A stretch of DNA of 64,000 nucleotides, taken from contig JAJKFL010000003.1 in the NCBI GenBank assembly GCA_021186555.1, positions 31,484,908 through 31,548,907 on the forward strand, written 5' to 3'. Origin of the DNA: Reticulitermes speratus (lineage: Eukaryota > Arthropoda > Insecta > Blattodea > Rhinotermitidae). The position numbers and the translations under genes were made by a program. Under the pieces are notes generated by a model that made no database searches, was not told the origin of the DNA, and saw nothing but the letters and a program-made list of their open reading frames with translations. Each line of letters begins with the position of its first letter. Within the stretch, counting starts at the first letter, position 1. This document shows positions 38,301-42,649 of the stretch, piece after piece.

Positions 38301-38517
38301 AACCAAATACAAGGTACGTAAAAAAACAATTACACTGAGCTGCAACCAATCATGTCAAAACTTAAGGCATTTATAACAAAAATAATCCTAACCACATGAA
38401 AAATAAAGTCACGTAAGTGTCAAACGTGTGTACTTGAAATTCTTACGTCCAACTAAAAATAATGATACTCAATGGAAAAAAAAGTAGCTACAATTTACCA
38501 TTCTGCAAATCCGCCAT
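2136..38517 (-). CDS. RanBP3: Ran-binding protein 3 orthologue (nine exons, 3' part off the window)
   Basis: Gene-level entry; coding exons are listed separately. RanBP3 is a nuclear Ran-GTP-binding cofactor of exportin-1 (CRM1) in nuclear export. Nine minus-strand exons join to 1239 coding bases (413 codons); each junction keeps one open frame and complementary phases. Evidence for identity: the protein opens MADLQND, like the MADL start of vertebrate RanBP3; GFVFGQNLHERV matches the FG-type FVFGQN..ERV motif; SLSEAAREYEEA and VTIVTGEEDEINILQ align with the segment just before the vertebrate Ran-binding domain (SLAESAAAY, VEVITGEEAESNVLQ). The Ran-binding domain should follow beyond position 1. 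The middle is low-complexity and Ser/Thr-rich, as in the family. Introns total about 35 kb and are full of transposons. I compared from memory; no search was run. Confidence 0.93.
2301..2737 (-). other. RanBP3 intron 8
   Basis: 437-base intron with canonical ends. I see no repeat or gene in it. Confidence 0.8.
2738..2824 (-). CDS. RanBP3: RanBP3 exon 8
   Basis: Acceptor GTTTGTTGCAG and donor AAC|GTAAGT; 87 bases, phase 0 at both ends, encoding 29 residues that begin NVSTVCTSATTNG and end KQDHNN. It is linker sequence with no recognisable motif, supported by clean splice sites and its in-frame position between two identified exons. Like exon 7 it is a symmetric, skippable cassette. Confidence 0.83.
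2825..3331 (-). other. RanBP3 intron 7
   Basis: 507-base intron. It holds homopolymer runs (C at about 3175-3188, A at about 3202-3222) and nothing else I recognise. Confidence 0.8.
3332..3397 (-). CDS. RanBP3: RanBP3 exon 7
   Basis: Acceptor TTTTTGTTACAG and donor AAT|GTAAGT; 66 bases, phase 0 at both ends, encoding 22 residues (EAVSHETSDM...ATGTSN). It corresponds to the acidic/Ser linker between the FG motif and the Ran-binding domain. Symmetric phase means it could be skipped without a frameshift. Confidence 0.83.
4701..4733 (-). ncRNA. Hammerhead-ribozyme-like hairpin
   Basis: Minus strand: CTGATGA, then T, a 6-bp perfect stem (GGTCAC/GTGACC) with a TTT loop, then GAAAC. This is the conserved hammerhead core (CUGAUGA, stem II, GAAA), with one extra base before stem II. 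Hammerhead ribozymes are known in Penelope-like elements, and this hairpin is downstream of the GIY-YIG frame on the same strand. I could not confidently fold stems I and III, so activity is unproven. Confidence 0.6.
5501..6185 (-). pseudogene. Penelope-like polyprotein, GIY-YIG endonuclease end
   Basis: The start codon is missing; homology begins near 6185 with a segment reading FLFTKEQREQELNTIHQIAK. After a run of nine A (6085-6093) the frame shifts by one, then continues openly through HKKWISFEYHSPLIRKV and CVAYRVSNTTHKLL to the GIY-YIG domain: AIYSLQC, CNTCNKQYVV, KTGRS, HYSEHKRYIK, SAYALHILNNKHEYG and ENFYMQKYQQEG. The first motif reads AIY and the YVG position reads YVV, so the nuclease is probably impaired. 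Apart from one homopolymer frameshift the remainder is intact, suggesting a fairly recent copy. Confidence 0.85.
6530..6620 (+). repeat. Degenerate hairpin element, shared tail with 13.6 kb
   Basis: The hairpin GCCCAT...ATGGGC is followed by CATGTGCC, then AAATAAGTTGTGTCAACTG and AATACCCTCTTATTGATT. The last part matches 13702-13740 closely. Probably a decayed copy of the same hammerhead-like repeat with the GAAA core lost. Confidence 0.45.
7475..7601 (-). CDS. RanBP3: RanBP3 exon 6 (FG-like motif)
   Basis: Acceptor CATTTCAG and donor GCT|GTAAGT; 127 bases. The first base completes a Ser codon split from exon 5, and the exon ends in phase 0. A Thr/Ser run is followed by GFVFGQNLHERVA, the best-conserved short motif of RanBP3 outside the Ran-binding domain (vertebrates have two such FVFGQN copies, of which the second reads FVFGQNMSERV). 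This motif was one of two that identified the gene. Confidence 0.92.
7602..10095 (-). other. RanBP3 intron 5
   Basis: About 2.5 kb. It holds a G run at about 9196-9208; otherwise I see no recognisable transposon or gene. The 123-codon open frame at 9563-9934 on the plus strand has no homology or splice support that I can see. Confidence 0.7.
10096..10414 (-). CDS. RanBP3: RanBP3 exon 5 (serine-rich)
   Basis: Acceptor TTTGTGATACAG and donor AG|GTAAGG; 319 bases (2 + 105 codons + 2). The reading frame passes through a long serine/threonine run (ISSSSSSTSETHSTSS) and ends with MAPPKFVPLGTPSRHTEE. The opposite strand is also open but only as a shadow. Low complexity makes homology weak here; the exon is supported by splice sites, phase and neighbours rather than by conservation. 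Confidence 0.88.
11690..12290 (+). mobile_element. Jockey-type LINE remnant (RT C-terminal part)
   Basis: Plus-strand fragments read RPAQYNLLNSQYSW, then KKATQRWATNHWLNRGISLS, RSETLLHKQLIHLVMVDYAS and PIWWSS. They match the Jockey-family region usually reading RLGVLGPLLNRKSGLS, LLYKQLIRPMMDYA, CPIWRSAA. Several stops and frameshifts are present; this is an old fragment. The end is approximate. Confidence 0.7.
12299..12560 (-). mobile_element. Tigger/pogo-type element remnant
   Basis: The left end CAGTAGAACCCGGATAAGAAG, preceded by TA, looks like a pogo/Tigger terminal repeat. On the minus strand a start at 12548 opens MTQKGIKRKALSLKEKLRVI, then VAKRLNMPVTTVKRIMGKR, a CENP-B-type N-terminal helix-turn-helix with one TGA. 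The frame then runs straight into the terminal repeat, so the catalytic core is deleted. I did not find the matching right-hand repeat. Confidence 0.7.
13650..13745 (+). repeat. Hammerhead-like hairpin repeat
   Basis: CTGAAGA (13656-13662), a 7-bp perfect stem GGCTTTA/TAAAGCC, then AAAAC in place of GAAAC, then ACATAACC. The tail TATTGACTG, AAAATACCCTCTTATTTGAT is shared with the 6.5-kb repeat. Both core boxes are mutated (T to A, G to A), so it is probably an inactive copy. Confidence 0.5.
14233..14481 (-). CDS. RanBP3: RanBP3 exon 4
   Basis: Acceptor TTATTTCAG and donor GAG|GTAGGT; 249 bases (2 + 82 codons + 1). Ser/Pro-rich, with VTFGSNPFAMKP, LRPSQLTLGS and LKPPSLGNPFAR. The repeated NPFA and FG-like motifs and the proline-rich LKPP/LRP segments recall the unstructured part of vertebrate RanBP3 (FRLKPP, LRPAVL). 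The frame is open throughout, and the final G joins TA of the next exon to make Val. Confidence 0.88.
16100..16330 (+). mobile_element. tRNA-derived SINE
   Basis: CATAGTTGGTATAGTGGCTA resembles a tRNA A box and GGTTTGATTCC a B box about 50 bases later, a normal pol III promoter spacing. The following part (about 16190-16330) is non-tRNA. No functional tRNA can be folded from it. Confidence 0.55.
17330..18960 (-). mobile_element. CR1-type LINE, 5'-truncated
   Basis: Minus-strand RT of the CR1/L2/Daphne group. It contains GFRKGSSMDLA, FCDLQKAFDCVN, GVPQGSILGALFFLLYVNDL, the active-site box FADV (normally FADD), and the C-terminal hallmark QKGVYYSGIKIYNHLP ending near DEYCTWK. The endonuclease is missing. 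Open frames 18880-18545, 18626-17877 and 17907-17332 are one protein with two frameshifts. The second active-site Asp is replaced by Val, so it cannot be active. Confidence 0.88.
19215..20391 (+). pseudogene. Uncharacterised transposase-like protein, decayed copy
   Basis: One reading frame with two internal stops (TGA at 19656-19658, TAA at 20262-20264) runs from FTQTELNDLVRGLNLPKDAA to KRKSGRRNFQSKRQRFY. Recognisable blocks: LFIDSSKRSLKGVLLHNGN, SVHLKETYENLEQLLEKI, VCGDLKVLCMLLG, GYTKFPCYICEWDS (CxxC), LPPLHIKLGLMKQFVKALDG, LGNNKDTNYEQVV, SHLDQFPENLG, EEQGERFHQ and GRWSVSMMADYCW. I recall this as a conserved, multi-copy, unnamed protein in arthropods. The Asp in FIDSS, Asp in CGDLK, a CxxC and the late Glu in GERFHQ suggest an RNase-H-fold (DDE) transposase; that is inference. 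Confidence 0.7.
21768..21924 (-). CDS. RanBP3: RanBP3 exon 3
   Basis: Acceptor TTGACAG and donor TAG|GTATAT. It is 157 bases long, entering in phase 0 and leaving with one base of a split codon. It encodes 52 residues, beginning ERSLPQKSA, including the acidic run VPEEETSS and the FG-like patch KPIFGSSSKL. The split codon G + CC across the next junction gives Ala. The exon is flanked by a very long transposon-filled intron on the 5' side. Confidence 0.85.
22030..22620 (-). mobile_element. CR1-type LINE, 3' end only
   Basis: Minus-strand SMKLAVYQKGIYCAGIKVFN...LPSHIKNL...SFYSVDEYFNL is the C terminus of the same LINE family as at 17.3 kb. About 370 bases of 3' UTR follow, ending in an (AAAT)n-type tail (TATTTATTTATTTATTT on the plus strand near 22034-22052). 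Confidence 0.8.
22780..23290 (+). repeat. Dispersed ~140-bp repeat, 3-4 units
   Basis: Units contain AATTTCGTGGA(A/G)AT.AG, GAAAGCCATACTTTAC, a run ending CAAATTTGGATGAAATTCAGTACCA, and GTGAGTTTCATAAAAATC. Same unit and orientation as 1-290 and 40640-41000. Non-coding. Confidence 0.7.
25010..25440 (-). mobile_element. Tc1/mariner-like transposase fragment
   Basis: Minus strand: LIHEVPIPDIKIGVWCAMSA, then a degenerate IGAHFL stretch, and HSLDLNPCGFYFWVMLKNGV with YSNNP. These match mariner-type LHEVPLHD.K.GVWCA, IGP.FF and PRSPDLNPCDFYLWG.LK.VY. Interrupted; the Asp of the PCD box reads Gly. Ends are approximate. Confidence 0.7.
26700..30060 (+). mobile_element. RTE-type LINE, nearly full length
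   Basis: About 420 bases of 5' UTR precede an AP-endonuclease domain, reverse transcriptase and C-terminal region in one original frame from 27120. Three in-frame TGA codons (27936-27938, 28164-28166, 29141-29143) and one frameshift near 28540 break it. The 3' end abuts an inverted SINE. The low number of lesions points to a relatively young insertion in RanBP3 intron 2. Confidence 0.9.
27120..30056 (+). pseudogene. RTE endonuclease-reverse transcriptase (three stops, one frameshift)
   Basis: Endonuclease (27180-27938): KIVTWNVRTLNQGGKLENL, GVSEVRWKGQGE, VQVYMPTSDYE, MGDWNSVVG, YTWKSPGDRSRYQLDYVLV and SDHNLLV carry the EEP-fold catalytic residues. Reverse transcriptase: LKKKPKATKRSDHRTIS, FIDWKKAFDHVNW, GVKQGCCLSPILFNLYSEYL and the intact active site VKYADDLVLLA. 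C terminus: LYGAEMWTLRK, RRKANWIGHILR, GRRSKLLLDDL and GRGYGPVVRQTTE. This family is often misnamed craniofacial development protein 2 in databases. The enzyme would cut target DNA and copy its own RNA; this copy is broken. Confidence 0.9.
30066..30365 (-). mobile_element. tRNA-derived SINE
   Basis: Minus strand starts at about 30363: AGTGGTGCAATTAGTTGAAG (A box region), GGTTCGATTCC (B box). The body GGTTGACTCAGCCTCTA...GGGGGTTAAAGGTGGCCGG...GGCTGACAACC is shared with the SINE at 41920-42190. Its 3' end abuts the RTE 3' end near 30060, a typical LINE/SINE juxtaposition. Confidence 0.75.
30596..31000 (-). mobile_element. piggyBac-type transposase C terminus, remnant
   Basis: Minus strand: RRLNHGQSVRHW, then WHVCSAKNKEKKMTFKCQEC, NIGLCATLFFEVYH. 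This is the Cys-rich C-terminal domain of piggyBac-like transposases (CxxCS...F.C..C..GLC...CFE.YH), with one expected Cys of PCFE replaced by Phe. The catalytic core is not recognisable to the right. Old fragment. Confidence 0.72.
31510..31770 (+). mobile_element. Tc1/mariner-like transposase fragment
   Basis: WPPCSPDFNPCHFYFW, followed after a frameshift by GMLKHNICRNNSHTYDNLK. This is the third-catalytic-residue region of the same family as at 25.0 kb (PRSPDLNPCDFYLWG.LK.KVY.NNPHT..DLK). The PCD Asp reads His. Short, decayed piece. Confidence 0.68.
32857..33957 (+). pseudogene. CR1-type LINE ORF1, SGNH/GDSL esterase-like
   Basis: One frame with a single TAG at 33106-33108 (sequence EGN*LPV, where family members probably have Trp). 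The N-terminal part has a CxxC followed by a helical, coiled-coil-like stretch (MKEQLCNALMELKSARRIIK). The C-terminal part is SGNH-hydrolase-like: block I VVLIGDSHIRG with the nucleophile Ser, block III VIVMCGGNMDVG, and the late IIILDVPHHFN block. CR1-group LINEs are known to carry such an esterase in ORF1. The role is presumably membrane or RNP association during retrotransposition. Confidence 0.75.
34130..37110 (+). pseudogene. CR1-type LINE ORF2 (endonuclease-reverse transcriptase), broken
   Basis: Endonuclease pieces in shifting frames: HQNIRGLKQK, INPHIICLSEHYL, NHSGGGVRIYIRSDL, IDFPTRPTNSS and NGLSDHNTQ. Reverse transcriptase: FKEGVSTDTATHKLIE, GIFCDLTKAFKCVNHELL, CGVLQASVLGPLLFNIYIND and the intact active site ILFADDTIIF. 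C terminus: IQKGVIYLSIKIFNNLP. The VPQGS box reads VLQAS. A hairpin insert at 34815-34977 splits the frame. Not functional. Confidence 0.85.
34806..34986 (+). mobile_element. 163-bp hammerhead-like insertion with 9-bp target duplication
   Basis: TAGTACACC occurs at 34806-34814 and 34978-34986, flanking 34815-34977. Inside are CTGAAGA (34844-34850), the 16-bp perfect palindrome GGTCAGGTACCTGACC, GAAAC (34868-34872) and ATGT. A second hairpin follows, GTGCATCT...AGATGCAC (34921-34963). LINE ORF2 resumes cleanly after the second duplication. There is no coding capacity, so it was mobilised by another element. Confidence 0.75.
38182..38231 (-). CDS. RanBP3: RanBP3 exon 2
   Basis: Acceptor TTTTATTCTAG and donor CAG|GTGTAG (the weakest donor of the set). 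Fifty bases, entering with two bases of a codon and leaving in phase 0. It encodes TASPMEEDSRKSNNMQ after a split Asp codon. Acidic/basic and unstructured, as expected at the RanBP3 N terminus. If exon 1 were wrong, the ATG at 38217 would serve as an alternative start in the same frame. Confidence 0.75.
38232..38498 (-). other. RanBP3 intron 1
   Basis: 267-base intron, CpG-richer than average, with donor GTAAAT and acceptor TATTCTAG. No repeat seen. Confidence 0.7.
38499..38517 (-). CDS. RanBP3: RanBP3 exon 1, coding part (start codon)
   Basis: ATG GCG GAT TTG CAG AAT G, then donor GTAAAT. It encodes MADLQN plus the first base of the next codon (phase 1). The match to the MADL start of vertebrate RanBP3, and the phase fit with the next exon, decided this start over the ATG at 38217 inside exon 2. 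The start codon lies in ATGGCGGAT, a YY1-like motif often found at housekeeping-gene starts. The 5' UTR should extend rightward; its end is not visible. Confidence 0.8.
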
Positions 38518-38620
38518 ACTATTTCCAAAATCCAATAGTACTCAGGTTGGCCAAAAATGGCGCCATAAACATTGCAACAACCCAGAAAATTGTGCTGCCT
38601 AATTTATGGCGTACTTTACA
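38499..38620 (-). promoter_or_regulatory. Probable RanBP3 promoter / 5' UTR region
   Basis: From roughly 38.05 to 38.62 kb CpG dinucleotides are visibly more frequent than in the surrounding CpG-poor DNA. Two YY1-like motifs are present: ATGGCGGAT over the predicted start codon (38517-38509) and the palindrome ATGGCGCCAT at 38557-38566. No TATA box stands out. This fits a housekeeping promoter, but the transcription start cannot be fixed from sequence alone. Confidence 0.5.
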
Positions 38621-39059
38621 CGTTATATCACAGACAGCTTCAGAGATGTATCTTCCTCCATATCCACAGAGTACAAAAGTAATTGTTCTCTGTGACAATG
38701 ACTGAATATCAGCTTTTGCATCTCTGCCGCACGTTCAGTGGGTGTATTAGATCCACAGATTGTCTGATCTACGCAGTGTGCAGGTACGGATAATAGAGAT
38801 ACGGTTCGTCGATCCATAAAAGCTCCCATAAGGGACATTTGGATATCGAACATGTCATGAAACATATGATATGAATATACCAATCAATGGTCATTCTTGA
38901 TAGAATACATAAAACTATGGTTAAAACATAATACAAGAATAAAAGATACAATTCTGTGCACTAAACAATCGAGTTATGCATTTCTAAAATCAGCATCCAA
39001 AAAAGGCGTTCTTGTGTAAACACCATCAGACTTAATCTCATATAAGTACTAGATAATCT

Positions 39060-39560
39060 GTGCATATAAGTATTTGATTGTTAAAGAATTATTCAAGTGA
39101 ATAATAGGATACTGACTAAGTACTTTTTGAAAGTTGATATAAAACCTTTTCTATCCCGTACCAATTTTGTAGTGTATTCAGGTAACTCATTAAAGATCTT
39201 TATACTCGCATAGTACACTCCCTTCTGATATAGTGTAAGATTAGCTGTAGGTTTGTGCAACTGCAGTTTACTTCTCGTATTAATACCGTAAACTGAAAAG
39301 TTAAATGTATAAATTTCGAAATTATATGACAAAAAAATCATTGAGGATAGTATGTATTGCAAAGGTAATGTCAATATTTCCAATGATTGAAATAGTAGTT
39401 TGCAAGAAGTTCTAGATTCAGATCCAGCCATAATTCTGATTATTTTTTCTGTAATTGAAAAACTCTTTTACTGTCTGTTGCATTGCCCCAAAATATAATG
39501 CCATACTTCGTTATTGAGTGAAAGTAAACAAAATAAATAAATAAAATTGAAATAATGGGC
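39060..39560 (-). mobile_element. CR1-type LINE, 3' end fragment
   Basis: Minus strand: INTRSKLQLHKPTANLTLYQ, KGVYYASIKIFNELP, the C terminus of the family at 17.3 kb. Upstream, at about 39430-39500, further family sequence continues in another frame. Old, truncated copy. Confidence 0.78.
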
Positions 39561-39589
39561 CAACCGAAGTAGAAAGTTTCCTAAAATTG

Positions 39590-39745
39590 ATCCGTCCTTG
39601 CCTTCTAAATGAAAATCTACCATAGTTTCCACATTTGGGTAAAATTCGGTATAAGGTATTTCAATGTGACGCCATTCAGCAGTTATAGTTTCGTGTAAAT
39701 TGGTGCAGTAAAAGCTTTATTTAACTAAGGGGGTAAATTAAATTC
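39590..39745 (+). repeat. Dispersed ~140-bp repeat, one unit
   Basis: ACATTTGGGTAAAATTCGGT, then AGTTTCGTGTAAATTGGTGC and GTAAAAGCTTTATTTAACTA. Same order and orientation as the units at 1-290. Confidence 0.6.
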
Positions 39746-39799
39746 TGCCCTTATCTTCTAAAAATTTTACCATTTGTATCACAATATATATTTTCCTTA

Positions 39800-40615
39800 C
39801 TCGTAGTTAATAACAGAGATCAGTTTTTGATAAACTCAGCAATTCATTGTATAAACACTAGACAAAGTTCTAACCTTCATTTGCCTCTAGCCAATTTGGA
39901 TATTTATCAGAAGGGAGTTCATTACTCGGGTATTAAAGTTTTTAACAGTCTTCCTTCTAGCATAAAAGTATTTTTTGATAATCCTAAGACATTTAAAATG
40001 GCCTTAAAAATTTCTATATACAAATTCCTTTTATTCATTGGATGAGTATTATAATAATATCAGTAATAATTAGGTATCAGACCGCTCAGATTTATAATCT
40101 TTTTTAAGACTTCCCTCAATGATCTATTAGGTTACTATATTTATTCAATGCTTTATAATTTACTCAGCGTCATAATAATTCTATAGTTTAATTAATTAAT
40201 GTATTCTTTGAATTTTGCAAGTTTCTTTTAATTTTTATTTCATGATTACTTAACATGAGCAGATTCTTATTTACTTTAGTATTTAAGGCTTCTACTAAAT
40301 ATTTATTAAACTGTGATGTACGACTCGGACTTAGATAAATTTATCTGTTTATTTGGACATCCGACTCCTTTGGTCTTATCACACTATTGCTCATCTGCGG
40401 ACTTTGAGGTCTCTTGCACATGTGTATTGCATCCGCACTAATATATCATGTTGTGCTTGTCTAGGGCCCGCAATGGTCTCTTGTATATTTGTGTTTTATA
40501 TTATTTTCTCGTATATTTATACTTTATATTGTACTTTTCTGACATGTTCTATACCCAGTGGTTTTGTACCCTTTGGATTTGTAGAATGAAAATGAAATAC
40601 AGTACAATACAATAA
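39800..40615 (+). mobile_element. CR1-type LINE, 3' end fragment
   Basis: Plus strand: INTRQSSNLHLPLANLDIYQ, KGVHYSGIKVFNSLPSSIK is the family C terminus. About 570 bases of 3' UTR follow, with an A-rich tail AATGAAAATGAAATACAGTA. It lies opposite in orientation to, and close by, the copy at 39.1 kb. Confidence 0.78.
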
Positions 40616-40639
40616 CATTTTTCGTTTGCTTTCGATGAA

Positions 40640-41000
40640 ATTCACTTCAGAAGCTCGTCATGCAATGCTACTGGGCACTTGTGTCTTTCGTAAAAACAGC
40701 TGAAATAAAAGGCATAATTTACGTAGCGACATAAATAACAACTTTCCCGCATGTTCTAAATTTTTCATCCGATTTATATTAAATAAAGTAAGGAGATATC
40801 CACAAAACATTATTAAAAGATTATTTCGTGGAAATCGGCGGAGCGAACGCCACACTTTAATTAGGGACGTAAATGAATTTCCATATTTTCAACATTTATT
40901 GACCGACTGGTGTGAAATTCCTTACATAATGCTGTTGAGCTCAGAGTTTCGTAGAAGTCGGCACGGGGAAGGTCATACGTTTCTGACGGACGTAACTGAA
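40640..41000 (+). repeat. Dispersed ~140-bp repeat, 2-3 units
   Basis: ATTATTTCGTGGAAATCGGC, then ACTTTAATTAGGGACGTAAA, TGAATTTCC, GTGTGAAATTCCTTACATAA and GAGTTTCGTAGAAGTCGGCA. Same unit and orientation as 1-290 and 22780-23290. Confidence 0.68.
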
Positions 41001-41297
41001 GTTATATTTACACTTGCACACTCAAACCATGTGATATGATGTAAAGCATGCCTTGGATGAACTGTATATGTACTACGTCATGGAGTACACCATTTGAAGT
41101 CATATAATTTTTGGTACGTGCATATCTGTGTCACTTCAGATCTGGAAATTTTGAAAGCCAGCAACCAGGTCATGAAATGCATTTATTACAACTGCAGATT
41201 TTGTTAATGTTAAACATCCCGTGGTGTTATATAGAATTGTAAAGGGTTACACCACCCACACAATTAATTCATATTATTATTAATTTAATTTATGGCA

Positions 41298-41328
41298 ACA
41301 TGTTTCGACCAACCTTAGTCATCTTCAG
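41298..41328 (-). repeat. Hammerhead-like hairpin
   Basis: Minus strand: CTGAAGA, T, stem GACTAA/TTGGTC (one G-U pair), GAAAC, ATGTT. Same layout as 34844-34872. The T to A change in CTGATGA probably abolishes cleavage. Confidence 0.55.
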
Positions 41329-41371
41329 ACCATTAAAATCATAAAAGGTATTTTATAAATATAAAAGGTAA

Positions 41372-41650
41372 AGTTCTCCCTGCCGATCCCAGTGCCCGCG
41401 CGGTCTAAGGCGTAGGTCTACGGCCGCTCGCTTGCTGGGATGTGGGTTCGAATCCCACCGGGGGCATGGATGTCTGTCTCTTGTGAGTGTTGTGTGTTGT
41501 CAGGTAGAGGTCTCTGCAACGAGCTGGTCCCTCGTCCAGAGGAGTCCTACCGAATGTGGCGTGTCTAAAAAGTGTGATCGTGAAGCCTCGAAAAATGAGG
41601 CGGCCTAGGCCCCCAAGGGGCTGTCGAGCCATTGGAGACAGACAGAGAGA
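41372..41650 (+). mobile_element. tRNA-derived SINE, first of a tandem pair
   Basis: CCGCGCGGTCTAAGGCGTAG is A-box-like (tRNA-Leu/Ser type) and GGGTTCGAATCCCACC contains the B box. The body GGCATGGATGTCTGTCTCTT, AGGTAGAGGTCTCTGCAACG ends in GGGGCTGTCGAGCCATTGG. The reverse strand gives a long but meaningless frame with GFEPT, a known artefact of this SINE class. Confidence 0.8.
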
Positions 41651-41915
41651 GAAAGTTCTCCCTGCTGATCCCAGTGGCCGCGCGGTCTAAGGCGTAGGTC
41701 TACGGCCGCTCGCTTGCTGGGATTGTGGGTTCGAATCCCGCCGGGGGCATGGATGTCTGTCTCTTGTGAGGTCAGGTAGAGGTCTCTGCGACGGGCTGGT
41801 CACTCGTCCAGAGGAGTCCTACCGAGTATGGTGTGTCTAAAGCGTGTGATTACGAAACCTCGAAAAACGAGGCCTAGACCCCCTTGGGGCTGTCGAGCCA
41901 TAGGAAGAAGAAAGA
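41651..41915 (+). mobile_element. tRNA-derived SINE, second of a tandem pair
   Basis: A head-to-tail copy of the preceding SINE, beginning again at GTTCTCCCTG with A box (CGCGCGGTCTAAGGCGTAGG) and B box (GGTTCGAATCCCG). It lacks about a dozen bases after TCTTGTGAG relative to the first copy. Confidence 0.8.
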
Positions 41916-41919
41916 TCTC

Positions 41920-42190
41920 CCTAGAACGGGCCATTAAGTCCCAAAGGTGGAGTAGAGGTATAGCTCTACTCTTTCTTTAACCCTGACACTAGATGAGGGT
42001 GGTTGGTCAACTCCACGCCCCGGCCGCTTTACCCCCCGGGAAAGAAGCCCGGTACCGATTGTATAGGAGGCTGGGTGGGCCCCAGGGCCGGGCTGGAAGG
42101 CTGCGGAAAATCTCGCCCCCACCGGAATGCGATCACTGGACCGTTCAGCCCGTAGCGAGTCGCTATACCAACTACGATATCAAGGCCCAC
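41920..42190 (-). mobile_element. tRNA-derived SINE (second family)
   Basis: Minus strand from 42188: CTTGATATCGTAGTTGGTAT (A box region), weak B box, GTGGGGGCGAGATTTTCC, CCCACCCAGCCTCCTATA, CCGGGGGGTAAAGCGGCCGG, GTTGACCAACCACCCTCATC. The tail matches the SINE at 30066-30365, so the two share a body family. Confidence 0.75.
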
Positions 42191-42194
42191 ATTA

Positions 42195-42640
42195 TATAAA
42201 TACGTAATATTATAATATATATTATATAAATATGCACTATATAATAATATATATTGTATAAATAAATAAATAGTATGGTATACAATTACATTATTTAGTG
42301 TTAATAATTGAGATATCAATTTTACATTTTATAACATGCATGTTGCTTGGTCATTATCACCGTTATGGTCATTGTTAAAATTGTGATATTTGTGTAATTC
42401 AAATGTTAAATTATAAAATTGAATAAGTACTTGAAATCAGCATATTTCCATGAGGATTTGTATTATTATTGTGAGTGTGGAGTACCGGGTATACCGTTGA
42501 TTAACGATGGGGTTTAGGTTCTTTTAGATAGTTTGTGAAGAAAGATATTTCGTGTAACTTTGTAGACGTTGGTATATTTTAGTTTTAATATTCCTGTTTC
42601 ACTGTCATTTCTTGTTTAGATTCGGTACTTAACCACATTA
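42195..42640. other. AT-rich non-coding stretch
   Basis: Contains an AT-rich, self-complementary run (about 42195-42275, ATATTATA and TATATAAT repeats). I see nothing else. Confidence 0.5.
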
Positions 42641-42649
42641 ATTGCTGTT

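Noticed and set aside
41400-41470. Possible tRNA gene (A and B boxes)
   Set aside because: Part of a repeated SINE body; the acceptor stem does not close, and the same unit follows again in tandem.
41405-41632. 75-codon minus-strand frame containing GFEPT
   Set aside because: It is the reverse reading of the tRNA-derived SINE; this kind of frame is a well-known artefact in insect annotations.
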